DNA of 64,000 nt, taken from the NCBI GenBank assembly GCA_963696105.1, contig CAVOIP010000001.1:372001-436000 (forward strand), read 5' to 3'. Under the pieces are notes generated by a model. It was not told where the DNA came from. It ran no database searches and worked only from the letters and a program-made list of their open reading frames with translations. Positions 1-8,496 of this stretch are shown in pieces; the first letter of the stretch is position 1; every line of letters begins with the position of its first letter. Made by a program: the position numbers and the translations under genes. The DNA is from CAVRTM01 sp963696105 (lineage in GTDB: Bacteria > Actinomycetota > Actinomycetes > Actinomycetales > Dermatophilaceae).

Positions 1-147
1 GGAGACGCCGGCACGTTCGGCGATCTCGTCCATGGCGGCGGCGTGGTAGCCCGAGCCGACGAACACCTCCTGCGCGGCCTCGAGCAGCTGGGCGCGGCGG
101 GCGGACCGTGGCAGGCGCAGGCCACGGCTGCGCGTGTCCGGGCTCAT
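1..147 (-). CDS. TetR-family transcriptional regulator (N-terminal part)
   Basis: Only the first 49 codons are in the window; the gene continues past the left edge. The ATG is at 147. The translation is a typical TetR N-terminal helix-turn-helix: a basic stretch, then ARRAQLLEAAQEVF, a YHAAAMDEIAERAGVS turn-helix segment and the window edge. Such proteins bind operator DNA as dimers and usually repress neighbours or themselves. The gene diverges from moeZ, so the roughly 130 bp between them probably carries both promoters. A TetR gene lies near moeZ in the equivalent mycobacterial region as I recall it. The ligand-binding domain is outside the window, so no target can be inferred. Confidence 0.85.
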   Translation of the reverse strand, partial: MSPDTRSRGLRLPRSARRAQLLEAAQEVFVGSGYHAAAMDEIAERAGVS

Positions 148-278
148 CGACACTGGGGTTCCTTCCGGTGTGCTCGCGCACAGGCGGCGAAGGTGCGGGA
201 CGGGGCGCGTCGGGCGCCGTACGGTTGACGCGGTGCAGGCGGGTGATCCGCATCCTACGCGGGGGTAACCTTCCGGAC

Positions 279-1457
279 ATGGCATGGCCACCGCTCGTCG
301 AGCCGGCGCCGGCGCTCTCCCGCGACGAGGTCGCGCGGTACGCCCGGCACCTGCTGATTCCCGAGGTGGGGCTGCTCGGGCAGCGCCGGCTCAAGGCCGC
401 CCGGGTGCTCGTGGTCGGAGCCGGGGGGCTGGGGTCGCCGGCGCTGCTGTACCTCGCCGCGGCGGGGGTCGGCACCATCGGCGTGGTCGACGACGACGTG
501 GTCGAGGCCTCCAACCTGCAGCGCCAGGTGGTCCACGGCGTGGGCGACGTCGGCCGCCCCAAGACCGCCTCGGCCGCGGACACCCTCGCGGGTGTCAACC
601 CGCTGGTGACCGTCGTCCGCCACGACGTGCGCCTGGACTCCGGCAACGCGCTGGACCTGATCGGCGGCTACGACCTCGTGCTGGACGGCACCGACAACTT
701 CGCCACCCGCTACCTCGTCAACGACGCCTGCGTGCTGCTCGGGAAGCCGCACGTGTGGGGGTCGATCTACCGCTTCGACGGGCAGGTCAGCGTGTGGTGG
801 GCCGAGCACGGACCCTGCTACCGCTGCGTCTTCCCCGAGCCGCCGCCCCCGGGGATGGTGCCCTCGTGCGCCGAAGGCGGCGTGCTGGGCGTGCTGTGCG
901 CCGCGATCGGGTCGGTCCAGACGACCGAGGCGCTCAAGCTGCTGACGGGGGTCGGCGACCCGCTGGTCGGGCGGCTGATGGTCCATGACGCGCTGCGCCA
1001 GAGCTGGGACGCCCTGACCGTCCGCAAGGACCCCGACTGCGCCGTCTGCGGTTCCGCCCCGACGGTCACGCGGCTGGTGGACTACGAGGTGTTCTGCGGG
1101 GTCGGGCCGGGCGCGGCTCCCGCGGTCCCGACCGTCACGGCGCGGGAGCTCGCCGGCGCGCTCGCGGGACCGCGCCCCGACCGCCCGCTCACGCTGGTGG
1201 ACGTGCGGGGGCCGGACGAGCGCGCCATCGCCAGCATCCCCGGCGCCGTCGCGGTGCACCTCGACGAGCTGCGCTCGGGCGCCGGCGTGGCACGGGTGCC
1301 CTTCGACCACGCCGTCGTCGTCCACTGCAAGTCCGGCGCCCGCTCGGCCGAGGCGGTGCGCATCCTGCTCGACGCCGGCCACCCCGACGCGCGCAGCCTC
1401 GAGGGCGGGGTGCTGGCCTGGGTCCGCGACGTCGACCCGAGCCAGCCCGTCTACTGA
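279..1457 (+). CDS. moeZ: Adenylyltransferase/sulfurtransferase MoeZ (ThiF/MoeB domain plus rhodanese domain)
   Basis: 392 residues from ATG 279. Residues 1-270 are an E1-like ThiF/MoeB domain with the nucleotide-binding loop GAGGLG at 47-52 and two CX2C zinc pairs (Cys180/183 and Cys254/257). Residues about 285-390 are a rhodanese domain with active-site loop CKSGARS (Cys350). Proteins of this layout adenylate the C-terminal Gly-Gly of sulfur carriers (MoaD, ThiS, CysO) and pass sulfur from the rhodanese cysteine, supporting molybdopterin and other thio-cofactor synthesis. All key residues are present. An upstream in-frame extension is open but lacks homology, so I chose the ATG directly before the conserved domain. 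It is followed 2 bp later by an alkyltransferase-like gene; moaE lies further along at 24,824. Confidence 0.93.
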   Translation: MAWPPLVEPAPALSRDEVARYARHLLIPEVGLLGQRRLKAARVLVVGAGGLGSPALLYLAAAGVGTIGVVDDDVVEASNLQRQVVHGVGDVGRPKTASAADTLAGVNPLVTVVRHDVRLDSGNALDLIGGYDLVLDGTDNFATRYLVNDACVLLGKPHVWGSIYRFDGQVSVWWAEHGPCYRCVFPEPPPPGMVPSCAEGGVLGVLCAAIGSVQTTEALKLLTGVGDPLVGRLMVHDALRQSWDALTVRKDPDCAVCGSAPTVTRLVDYEVFCGVGPGAAPAVPTVTARELAGALAGPRPDRPLTLVDVRGPDERAIASIPGAVAVHLDELRSGAGVARVPFDHAVVVHCKSGARSAEAVRILLDAGHPDARSLEGGVLAWVRDVDPSQPVY

Positions 1458-1459
1458 CC

Positions 1460-1798
1460 GTGACAGCGCTGCCCGACTACGAGGAGGCGGTCCTCGAGGT
1501 CGTCGACGCCATCCCGGAGGGCTGCGTCATGACGTACGGCGACGTGGCCGAGATGGTGGGCCTCATGGGGCCGCGCCGGGTCGGCCGGGTGATGTCGGAG
1601 TACGGCGCGGCCACGACCTGGTGGCGCGTCGTACGGGCCGGGGGTCACCCGCCCGCGGGGCTGGAGGACGAGGCGCTGGCCCACTGGAGAGCGGAGGGCA
1701 CCCCGCTGGTCGGCGGCCCGTTCGGGGGCGGGCGGGTCGACATGCGCCGCGCCCGATGGGACGGCACGGCGGGCGGGGGCGCTGTCGGTGGCGTGTGA
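1460..1798 (+). CDS. Alkyltransferase-like (ATL) MGMT-family protein
   Basis: 112 residues, GTG start 2 bp after moeZ. It has the C-terminal DNA-binding half of the O6-methylguanine methyltransferase fold (PEGCVMTYGDVAEMVG, then GPRRVGRVM). The catalytic Pro-Cys-His-Arg motif is replaced by TWWRV (residues 53-57), so the alkyl-acceptor cysteine is a tryptophan (Trp54). This is the hallmark of ATL proteins, which bind O6-alkylguanine without repairing it and flag the lesion for nucleotide excision repair. The C-terminus is Gly-rich and tapers off. It sits directly before adnA, in keeping with a DNA-repair neighbourhood. The activity is inferred from family behaviour. Confidence 0.85.
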   Translation: MTALPDYEEAVLEVVDAIPEGCVMTYGDVAEMVGLMGPRRVGRVMSEYGAATTWWRVVRAGGHPPAGLEDEALAHWRAEGTPLVGGPFGGGRVDMRRARWDGTAGGGAVGGV

Positions 1799-1810
1799 TG
1801 GAGTTCCCGC

Positions 1811-4800
1811 ATGCTGACCCTGCGCCGTGCTCCCGGCCTCGTCGCCGAGGCTCCCGTCCTCGACGAGGTCCAGCAGGCCGCCGTGGCGCACCGTGGCGGT
1901 GTCCTGCGGGTGCTCGGCGCCCCCGGCACGGGCAAGACCACGACGGTGATCGAGGCGGTCGTCGACCGGGTCCACCGCGACGGCACGTCGCCCGACCGCG
2001 TGCTGGCGCTGTCGGCGTCGCGGGTGGCCGCCGGCGACCTGCGCGAGCGGATCACCGCGCGCCTCGGTGGCACCTCGACCGAGCCACTGGCCCGCACCCA
2101 CCAGGCGTTCGGGTTCGGCATCCTGCGGCAGGCGGCGGCCCTGCGCGGCGACCCGACCCCCCGGCTGCTCAGCGGCCCCGAGCAGGACGTCATCCTGCGC
2201 GAGCTGCTGGCCGGGCACGCGGCCGGCGAGGGCAAGGGGCCGACCTGGCCCGGTCACGTGCAGGCGGCGCTGGGCACCCGCGGCTTCCGCACCGAGCTGC
2301 GTGACCTGCTGATGCGGGCCGTCGAGCGCGGGCTCGAGCCGGAGGACCTCACCCGCCTCGCCCGCGAGCACGACCGCCCCGAGTGGGCCGCGGCCGCGCA
2401 GGTCCTCGCGGAGTACGACGAGGTGACGGCCTTCTCACGCCCCGGCTCCTACGACCCGGCCTGGATCCTCGGCGCGGCGGCCGACCTGCTCGAGGAGGAC
2501 GACGACGCGCTCGAGCGGGTGCGCGGCTCCCTCGACGCGATCGTCCTCGACGACGCTCAGGAGCTGACGTCGGCCGCGGCCCGGTTGCTGCGGGTGGTGC
2601 GCGCCCCCCACATCGACCTGCTGCTCGTCGGCGACCCCGATGCGGCGGTGCAGACCTTCCGTGGCGCCGACCCGCGGCTGCTCGGCTCCGCGTGGACGGC
2701 GCTGGGCGAGGGCCCGACGCTGGCCCTGCCCGTGGCGCACCGCCAGCCCGACCTGCTGCGGACGGTGAGCCACCGGGTGACGCGGCGGATCGGTGCGGCC
2801 GGTGCGGCCGGTCACCGCGAGCCGGCCGACAGCCGGTCGGGGGGCCGGGTCGACGTGGCGCTGCTGCGCGCGACGTCCCAGGAGGCGGCGCTGGTCGCGG
2901 CCGAGCTGCGCAGGGCGCACCTGCTCGACGGCATCCCCTGGTCGCAGATGGCGGTGGTGGTGCGCGGGCAGGGGCGCACCAGCACGCTGCGACGCGTCCT
3001 GATGTCCTCCGGCGTGCCGGTGACGGTGTCGGCCAGCGAGGTCCCCGTGCGTGACGAGATGGCGGTCCGCCCGCTGTTGTCGCTGCTCGACGTCGTGCTC
3101 CGGGCCGCGCTCGGCGACCCCGCGCCGATCGACCCCGAGACCGCGGTCGACGTCGTGCTCTCCCCGATCGGTGGTGCCGACACGGTCGCGCTCCGCCGGT
3201 TGCGCCGGGCCCTGCGCCGGGAGGAGCTCGACGGCGGCGGCGGCCGCACCAGCGACGAGCTGCTGTCCGAGTGCCTCCTGCATCCTGACTTCTACGCCGC
3301 GGTGGGGCCCGAGGCGGCGCCGGCCCGACGGGTGGCCCGTGCGCTCGCCGCCGGCGTCGAGGCCGCGCGCACCGTTCGCGACGGGGGCCGCGACGGCGCC
3401 CTGCGCTGGGCGCCCGGGGTGACCGCCGAGACGGTGCTGTGGGCGATGTGGCAGGCCACCGGCCTGGGCCCGACGTGGCGCGCGGTCGCGCTCGGCGGGG
3501 GCCTGGCCGGAGCTCGCGCCGACCGTGACCTCGACGCCGTCGTGGCGCTCTTCGACGCCGCCGCCCGCTACGTCGACCGGCTGCCGCAGATGGGCCCCCG
3601 CGGCTTCCTGGACCACATCCGCGGCCAGGACGTGGCCGGCGACACGCTGGTCGCGCGGGCGCCCAGCGACGACACGGTGGCGCTGCTGACCCCTCAGGGC
3701 GCAGCCGGTCGCGAGTGGGCCTTCGTCGTGGTGGCCGGGGTCCAGGAGGGCGTCTGGCCCGACCTGCGGCTGCGCGGGTCGCTGCTCGGCTCCGAGCGGC
3801 TGGTCGACGTGGTGACCGGCCGGGGGCAGTCCCTGCGGGCCGCGCAGGCCGCAGTCCGCTACGACGAGACCCGGCTCTTTCTCGTCGCGGTCAGCCGGGC
3901 CACCGAGCGGCTGCTCGTGACGGCGGTGCGCAACGAGGACGAGCAGCCGTCGGTCTACCTCGACATCGTCGACCCGCCCGAGGAGGACGACGCCTCCGAC
4001 GAGCTGCGCCCGTTCACCGACGTCGACCGGGCGATGACGCTGTCGGCCCTGGTGGCCGAGCTGCGGCGCGAGGTCGTCAACGCGGCCACGGCCTCCGAGC
4101 GTGAGGCCGCAGCCCGCGACCTGGCCAGGCTCGCGGCCGAGCGGGTGCCCGGGGCCGACCCGGGGTCGTGGTGGGCGCTGACGCCGCTGAGCGACGACCG
4201 CCCACTGAGACCCGAGGGGTCGACGGTCTCGGTGTCACCGTCCCGGATCGACGGCTTCGGCGACTGCAACCTGCGGTGGCTGCTGTCCGCCTGCGGAGGC
4301 GAGGGTCCGAGCGTGGGGGCCGCCAACATCGGCACGCTGGTCCACGACATCGCCGCCGAGCTGGGTGACGTCGACGCCGACACGATGCGCCGGGAGGTGG
4401 AGGCGCGCTGGGGTCGGCTGGGCCTGCCGGCCGGCTGGCTGTCGCGGCGGCAGCTGAGCGAGGCACAGGCGATGGTGACCCGTCTGGCCCGCTACTTCAT
4501 CGAGGCCCGCGAGCAGGGGTGGGAGCGGGTCGGCGTCGAGCTCGACATGCGGGTCGAGCTCGGGCGGGCCGTGCTGCGTGGCAGGGTCGACCGGCTCGAG
4601 CGCGACCCCTCCGGCGCGCTGCGCGTGGTCGACCTCAAGACCGGGTCGAGCAAGCCGACCGCCGGAGAGGTCGGGCGCCACGGCCAGCTCGGCGCCTACC
4701 AGGCGGCCGTGGAGCACGGTGCCTTCGCCGAGCACGGCAGCCGGTCGGCCGGTGCCGCACTGCTGCAGGTCGGCAAGGCTGCCGGCGCCAAGACGACGCT

Positions 4801-4975
4801 GCAGGTGCAGCCGCCGGTGACCGGTGACGACGACCCCGGCTGGGCCGACGAGCTCATCACCAGCACAGCCGAGGGCATGGCCGGCGCGCGGTTCCTCGCC
4901 ACGGTCGGCCCGGCGTGCCAGTTCTGCGCCGTGCGGTCGAGCTGTCCGGTCCAGCCCGAGGGGCGGGTGATCTGA
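1811..4975 (+). CDS. adnA: ATP-dependent helicase-nuclease subunit AdnA
   Basis: 1054 residues. UvrD/Rep-type motor with Walker A GAPGTGKT (36-43) and a degenerate Walker B around DDAQ (near 247-250). The C-terminal third is a RecB/AddB-like nuclease domain with the VVDLKTG motif (Asp941, Lys943) and four cysteines (819, 1036, 1039, 1045) placed as in iron-sulfur-clustered AddB/AdnA nucleases. AdnAB is the actinobacterial end-resection machine that unwinds and degrades DNA from double-strand breaks ahead of RecA. The call as AdnA rather than AdnB rests on gene order (upstream partner), the length close to the mycobacterial protein and the Fe-S cysteines. Its TGA overlaps the next ATG (ATGA at 4975), implying coupled translation of the heterodimer. 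Confidence 0.92.
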   Translation: MLTLRRAPGLVAEAPVLDEVQQAAVAHRGGVLRVLGAPGTGKTTTVIEAVVDRVHRDGTSPDRVLALSASRVAAGDLRERITARLGGTSTEPLARTHQAFGFGILRQAAALRGDPTPRLLSGPEQDVILRELLAGHAAGEGKGPTWPGHVQAALGTRGFRTELRDLLMRAVERGLEPEDLTRLAREHDRPEWAAAAQVLAEYDEVTAFSRPGSYDPAWILGAAADLLEEDDDALERVRGSLDAIVLDDAQELTSAAARLLRVVRAPHIDLLLVGDPDAAVQTFRGADPRLLGSAWTALGEGPTLALPVAHRQPDLLRTVSHRVTRRIGAAGAAGHREPADSRSGGRVDVALLRATSQEAALVAAELRRAHLLDGIPWSQMAVVVRGQGRTSTLRRVLMSSGVPVTVSASEVPVRDEMAVRPLLSLLDVVLRAALGDPAPIDPETAVDVVLSPIGGADTVALRRLRRALRREELDGGGGRTSDELLSECLLHPDFYAAVGPEAAPARRVARALAAGVEAARTVRDGGRDGALRWAPGVTAETVLWAMWQATGLGPTWRAVALGGGLAGARADRDLDAVVALFDAAARYVDRLPQMGPRGFLDHIRGQDVAGDTLVARAPSDDTVALLTPQGAAGREWAFVVVAGVQEGVWPDLRLRGSLLGSERLVDVVTGRGQSLRAAQAAVRYDETRLFLVAVSRATERLLVTAVRNEDEQPSVYLDIVDPPEEDDASDELRPFTDVDRAMTLSALVAELRREVVNAATASEREAAARDLARLAAERVPGADPGSWWALTPLSDDRPLRPEGSTVSVSPSRIDGFGDCNLRWLLSACGGEGPSVGAANIGTLVHDIAAELGDVDADTMRREVEARWGRLGLPAGWLSRRQLSEAQAMVTRLARYFIEAREQGWERVGVELDMRVELGRAVLRGRVDRLERDPSGALRVVDLKTGSSKPTAGEVGRHGQLGAYQAAVEHGAFAEHGSRSAGAALLQVGKAAGAKTTLQVQPPVTGDDDPGWADELITSTAEGMAGARFLATVGPACQFCAVRSSCPVQPEGRVI

Positions 4976-7900
4976 TGCCGATGCGCTACTCCGCCGCCCA
5001 GATCGCCACGGCCCTCGGCAACCCGACGCCGACGCCAGAGCAGCAGTCCGTGATCGAGGCCCCGCTGCGTCCGCTGCTCGTGGTCGCCGGCGCCGGGTCC
5101 GGCAAGACCGAGACGATGGCCTCGCGCGTGGTCTGGCTGGTCGCCAACGGGCACGTCGAGCCCGACCAGGTGCTCGGCCTCACCTTCACCCGCAAGGCCG
5201 CCACCGAGCTGGCGGAGCGCATCGCGAGGCGGCTGCGCCGGCTGCGGCACGTGGGGCTCTGGACGCCGGCCGTCGAGGAGGACGGTGCCGAGGTGCTCGG
5301 CGGCACCCCTACCGTCTCCACCTACCACTCCTACGCGGGTCGTCTCGTGCGCGAGCACGTCCTGCGCCTGGGCATCGAGCCGGAGTCGCGGCTGCTGTCC
5401 GAGGCTGCCGCGTGGCAGTTCGCCGCGGAGGTGGTCGACCGCTACGACGGGCCGATGGACGACGTCGGCTTCGCCGCTTCCACCGTCACCGCCGCGGTGG
5501 TCGACCTGGCCGGCGAGATGGCCGAGCACCTGCTGGGCCCGGACGACCTCGAGCGGTTCGTCGACGCGTTCGAGGCCCGCGTGCTCGCCCTGCCCAAGGG
5601 CGCCAGCCGCGCCCGCGACCTGCCCAAAGGGGTCAAGGACACCCTGGCCGCCCTGCGCGCCCGCCGCGCGGTGCTGCCGCTGGTGCGCGCCTACCTCGAC
5701 CTCAAGCGCAGCCGGGATGCCCTGGACTTCGCGGACCAGATGGCCCTGGCGGCCCGCCTGGCTCGCTCGTTCCCCGATCTCGGCGCGGCGGAGCGGTCCC
5801 GCTTCCGCGCCGTGCTGCTGGATGAGTTCCAGGACACCAGCGAGGCGCAGCTCGTGCTGCTCAAGCACCTCTATGTCGCTCCTGGGTCGCCGGTGCCGGT
5901 GACGGCGGTGGGGGACCCCAACCAGTCGATCTACGGCTGGCGGGGTGCGAGCGCCACCACGCTGACCCGCTTCCCGGTCGAGTTCGCCGACGACTCGGGG
6001 CGGGCCGACGAGCTGCCGCTCTCGACCAGCTGGCGCAACGACGACGCGATCCTGCAGGTGGCCAACCTGACGTCCGAGCCGCTGCGGCTGAAGTCGCCGG
6101 TCGCCGTGCAGATGCTGCGGTCCAAGCCCGGCGCCGGGCCCGGGCGCGTGCAGGCGGCCCGCCTGCTCACCGCCGAGGACGAGGCGGCGCACGTCGCCGA
6201 CTGGATCCGCCAGCACTGGCTGGACGGCCGCGGCGCGCGCACCGATGCCTCCGCGGCGGTGCTCTGTCGCAAACGCTCGCAGTTCCCCGCGGTGATCGAC
6301 GCCCTCGAGACGGCCGGGCTGCCGGTCGAGGTCGTCGGCTTGGGTGGCCTGCTCACGACGCCCGAGGTCTCCGACATCGTCGCCCTGCTCTGGGTGGTCC
6401 AGGACCCCAGCCGGGGCGACCACCTGATGCGGTTGCTCACCGGCCCTCTCTGCCGGCTGGGCGCCGCCGACCTCGACGGTCTCGCCGCCTGGGCGCGCTT
6501 CCTCCAGCGCCGTGACGGTGCGAGGGGCGAAGCGGGTCACGGCCCCGACCGGACGGCCGCGGGTGAGGCCACGACCACGGCAGCCCTGCCGGACCCGGCG
6601 GCCGAGTCGCCCACGGCGACGCCGTCGGTGCGCGACCAGTCGGTCGACAGTGCCGACCGCTCGAGCATCGTCGAGGCACTGGACGAGCTGCCGCCGCCCG
6701 GCTGGCAGACGACCGAGGGCCAGCACGTGTCTGCCGTGGCGCGACAGCGCCTGCTGGGGCTGCGCGAGGCCGTACGCCGCCTCCGGTCCCTCACCGGGAT
6801 GTCCCTGGCCGACCTCGTCGGTGAGGCAGAGCGCGCCCTCGGCCTCGACATCGAGGTGCTGGCGCGACCCGAGCACACCCCTGCCACCGCCCGGGCGCAT
6901 CTTGACGCGTTCGCCGACGTCGCGGGCACGTTCGCCGTCAGCGCCGACCGGCCCACGCTCGGGGGCTTCCTGTCATGGCTGGACGCCGCGCAGACCGAGG
7001 AGCGCGGTCTCGACAAGGGCACGATCGAGGCCTCCACCGACGCGGTGCAGGTGCTCACCGTCCACGCCGCCAAGGGCCTGGAATGGGACGTCGTCGCGGT
7101 GCCCGGGCTGGTCGAGGGGTCCTTCCCGGCCCGGTCGAGCGCCAGCACGTCCTACAAGGAGGGTCAGTGGCGGATGAGCCCGCCGACCGACAAGGGCTGG
7201 TGCGGCGGCCTGTCCGGCGTGCCCTACGACCTCCGTGGTGACCGCGACGGGCTGCCGGTCCTCGGGTGGCGGCACGCCCCCGACCTCAAGGCGCTGGAGG
7301 ACGAGACCAGCCGGTTCGTCAGCGACGGGGGGGAGCACGGCATCGAGGAGGAGCGCCGGCTGGCCTACGTCGCCTTCACCCGGGCGCGCTCCGCGCTGAT
7401 GCTCACCGCACCCGTGTGGGCCGACGCCTCCACCCCGAGGCTGACATCCCGCTTCCTGACCGAGCTGCTCGACCACGAGGAGCTCGACCTGGTCGCCGAG
7501 CCACTCACGGCCCTGCCCGAGCCGGACGACGGGGGCAAGGCGGCCAACCCCCGACAGACCGAACCGGTCTCGGGACAGTGGCCCGTCGACCACCTCGCCG
7601 GCCGCCGCGCCGCCCTCAGCGAGGCGGTGGAGACGGTCGTTGCGCGGATGAGGGCCGTGTCGGACTCCCCGGCCGGCGAGCCGGACAGCGGCGACGGCGC
7701 GGGGGAGGACCCGGCCGCCGGCGAGGTCCCGCCCCACCCCACCGGCCGGGCCCGCGAGATCGAGCTGCTGCTGCGTGAGCGCCGGGCACGCAACCGCCGC
7801 AGCGACGTCGAGGTGACCGTGCCCCGGCACCTGTCGGCGTCCAAGGTCGTCGCGTTCGCCCGTGACCGCGAGGCCTTCGCGCTCGACCTGCGCCGCCCGA

Positions 7901-8409
7901 TGCCCGCGCCACCTGCCGTCGCCGCCCGACGGGGCACCGCGTTCCACGCCTGGGTGGAGCAGCACTTCGCCCAGGCCGCCATGGTCGACCTGCTCGACCT
8001 GCCCGGCAGCGCCGACGAGGACCCCGGCGACGACAGCGACCTGCCGCTGATGAAGGAGCACTTCCTCGCCAGCGAGTGGGCCTCCCGCACCCCCGAGGCG
8101 ATCGAGACCGCGATCGAGACGATCGTGGACGGCATCGCCATCCGCGGTCGGATCGACGCGGTCTTCCGCCGGCCGGACGGCGGTTTCACCGTCGTGGACT
8201 GGAAGACGGGGGCCAAGCCGTCGGGGGAGCAGGCGCAGGTGGGGGCCCTGCAGCTGGCGGCCTACCGGCTGGCGTTCGCGCGCCTGCGCGGGCTGGCGCC
8301 GGACCAGGTCGACGGCGCATTCTACTACGCCGCCAGCGGCGAGACCGTGTGGCCGCAGCTGCCCGACGAGGCCGAGCTCGTGCGCCTGCTGTCGACACTG
8401 TCCGATTGA
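4975..8409 (+). CDS. adnB: ATP-dependent helicase-nuclease subunit AdnB
   Basis: 1144 residues. The start is placed at ATG 4975, which overlaps the adnA stop; MPMRYS is followed by the helicase Q motif. Walker A is GAGSGKT (39-45) and Walker B is DEFQD (283-287), both intact, fitting the role of AdnB as the principal motor. The central region carries VHAAKGLEWD and VAFTRARS (motifs V/VI). The C-terminal nuclease has His991 (FHAWVEQHF) and VVDWKTG (Asp1075, Lys1077), the RecB-type metal site. An Ala/Asp/Gly-rich linker occupies roughly residues 885-920. It forms the heterodimer with AdnA. The gene ends 87 bp before a convergent phosphotransferase gene. Confidence 0.93.
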   Translation: MPMRYSAAQIATALGNPTPTPEQQSVIEAPLRPLLVVAGAGSGKTETMASRVVWLVANGHVEPDQVLGLTFTRKAATELAERIARRLRRLRHVGLWTPAVEEDGAEVLGGTPTVSTYHSYAGRLVREHVLRLGIEPESRLLSEAAAWQFAAEVVDRYDGPMDDVGFAASTVTAAVVDLAGEMAEHLLGPDDLERFVDAFEARVLALPKGASRARDLPKGVKDTLAALRARRAVLPLVRAYLDLKRSRDALDFADQMALAARLARSFPDLGAAERSRFRAVLLDEFQDTSEAQLVLLKHLYVAPGSPVPVTAVGDPNQSIYGWRGASATTLTRFPVEFADDSGRADELPLSTSWRNDDAILQVANLTSEPLRLKSPVAVQMLRSKPGAGPGRVQAARLLTAEDEAAHVADWIRQHWLDGRGARTDASAAVLCRKRSQFPAVIDALETAGLPVEVVGLGGLLTTPEVSDIVALLWVVQDPSRGDHLMRLLTGPLCRLGAADLDGLAAWARFLQRRDGARGEAGHGPDRTAAGEATTTAALPDPAAESPTATPSVRDQSVDSADRSSIVEALDELPPPGWQTTEGQHVSAVARQRLLGLREAVRRLRSLTGMSLADLVGEAERALGLDIEVLARPEHTPATARAHLDAFADVAGTFAVSADRPTLGGFLSWLDAAQTEERGLDKGTIEASTDAVQVLTVHAAKGLEWDVVAVPGLVEGSFPARSSASTSYKEGQWRMSPPTDKGWCGGLSGVPYDLRGDRDGLPVLGWRHAPDLKALEDETSRFVSDGGEHGIEEERRLAYVAFTRARSALMLTAPVWADASTPRLTSRFLTELLDHEELDLVAEPLTALPEPDDGGKAANPRQTEPVSGQWPVDHLAGRRAALSEAVETVVARMRAVSDSPAGEPDSGDGAGEDPAAGEVPPHPTGRAREIELLLRERRARNRRSDVEVTVPRHLSASKVVAFARDREAFALDLRRPMPAPPAVAARRGTAFHAWVEQHFAQAAMVDLLDLPGSADEDPGDDSDLPLMKEHFLASEWASRTPEAIETAIETIVDGIAIRGRIDAVFRRPDGGFTVVDWKTGAKPSGEQAQVGALQLAAYRLAFARLRGLAPDQVDGAFYYAASGETVWPQLPDEAELVRLLSTLSD

Positions 8410-8496
8410 GACGGCCGTGCACTCCCGATGACGGACGGGGTCAGGGGGAGCCAGCAGGTCAGGGGGAGGCAGCAGGTCGGCGCGGGTCGGCGGGGG

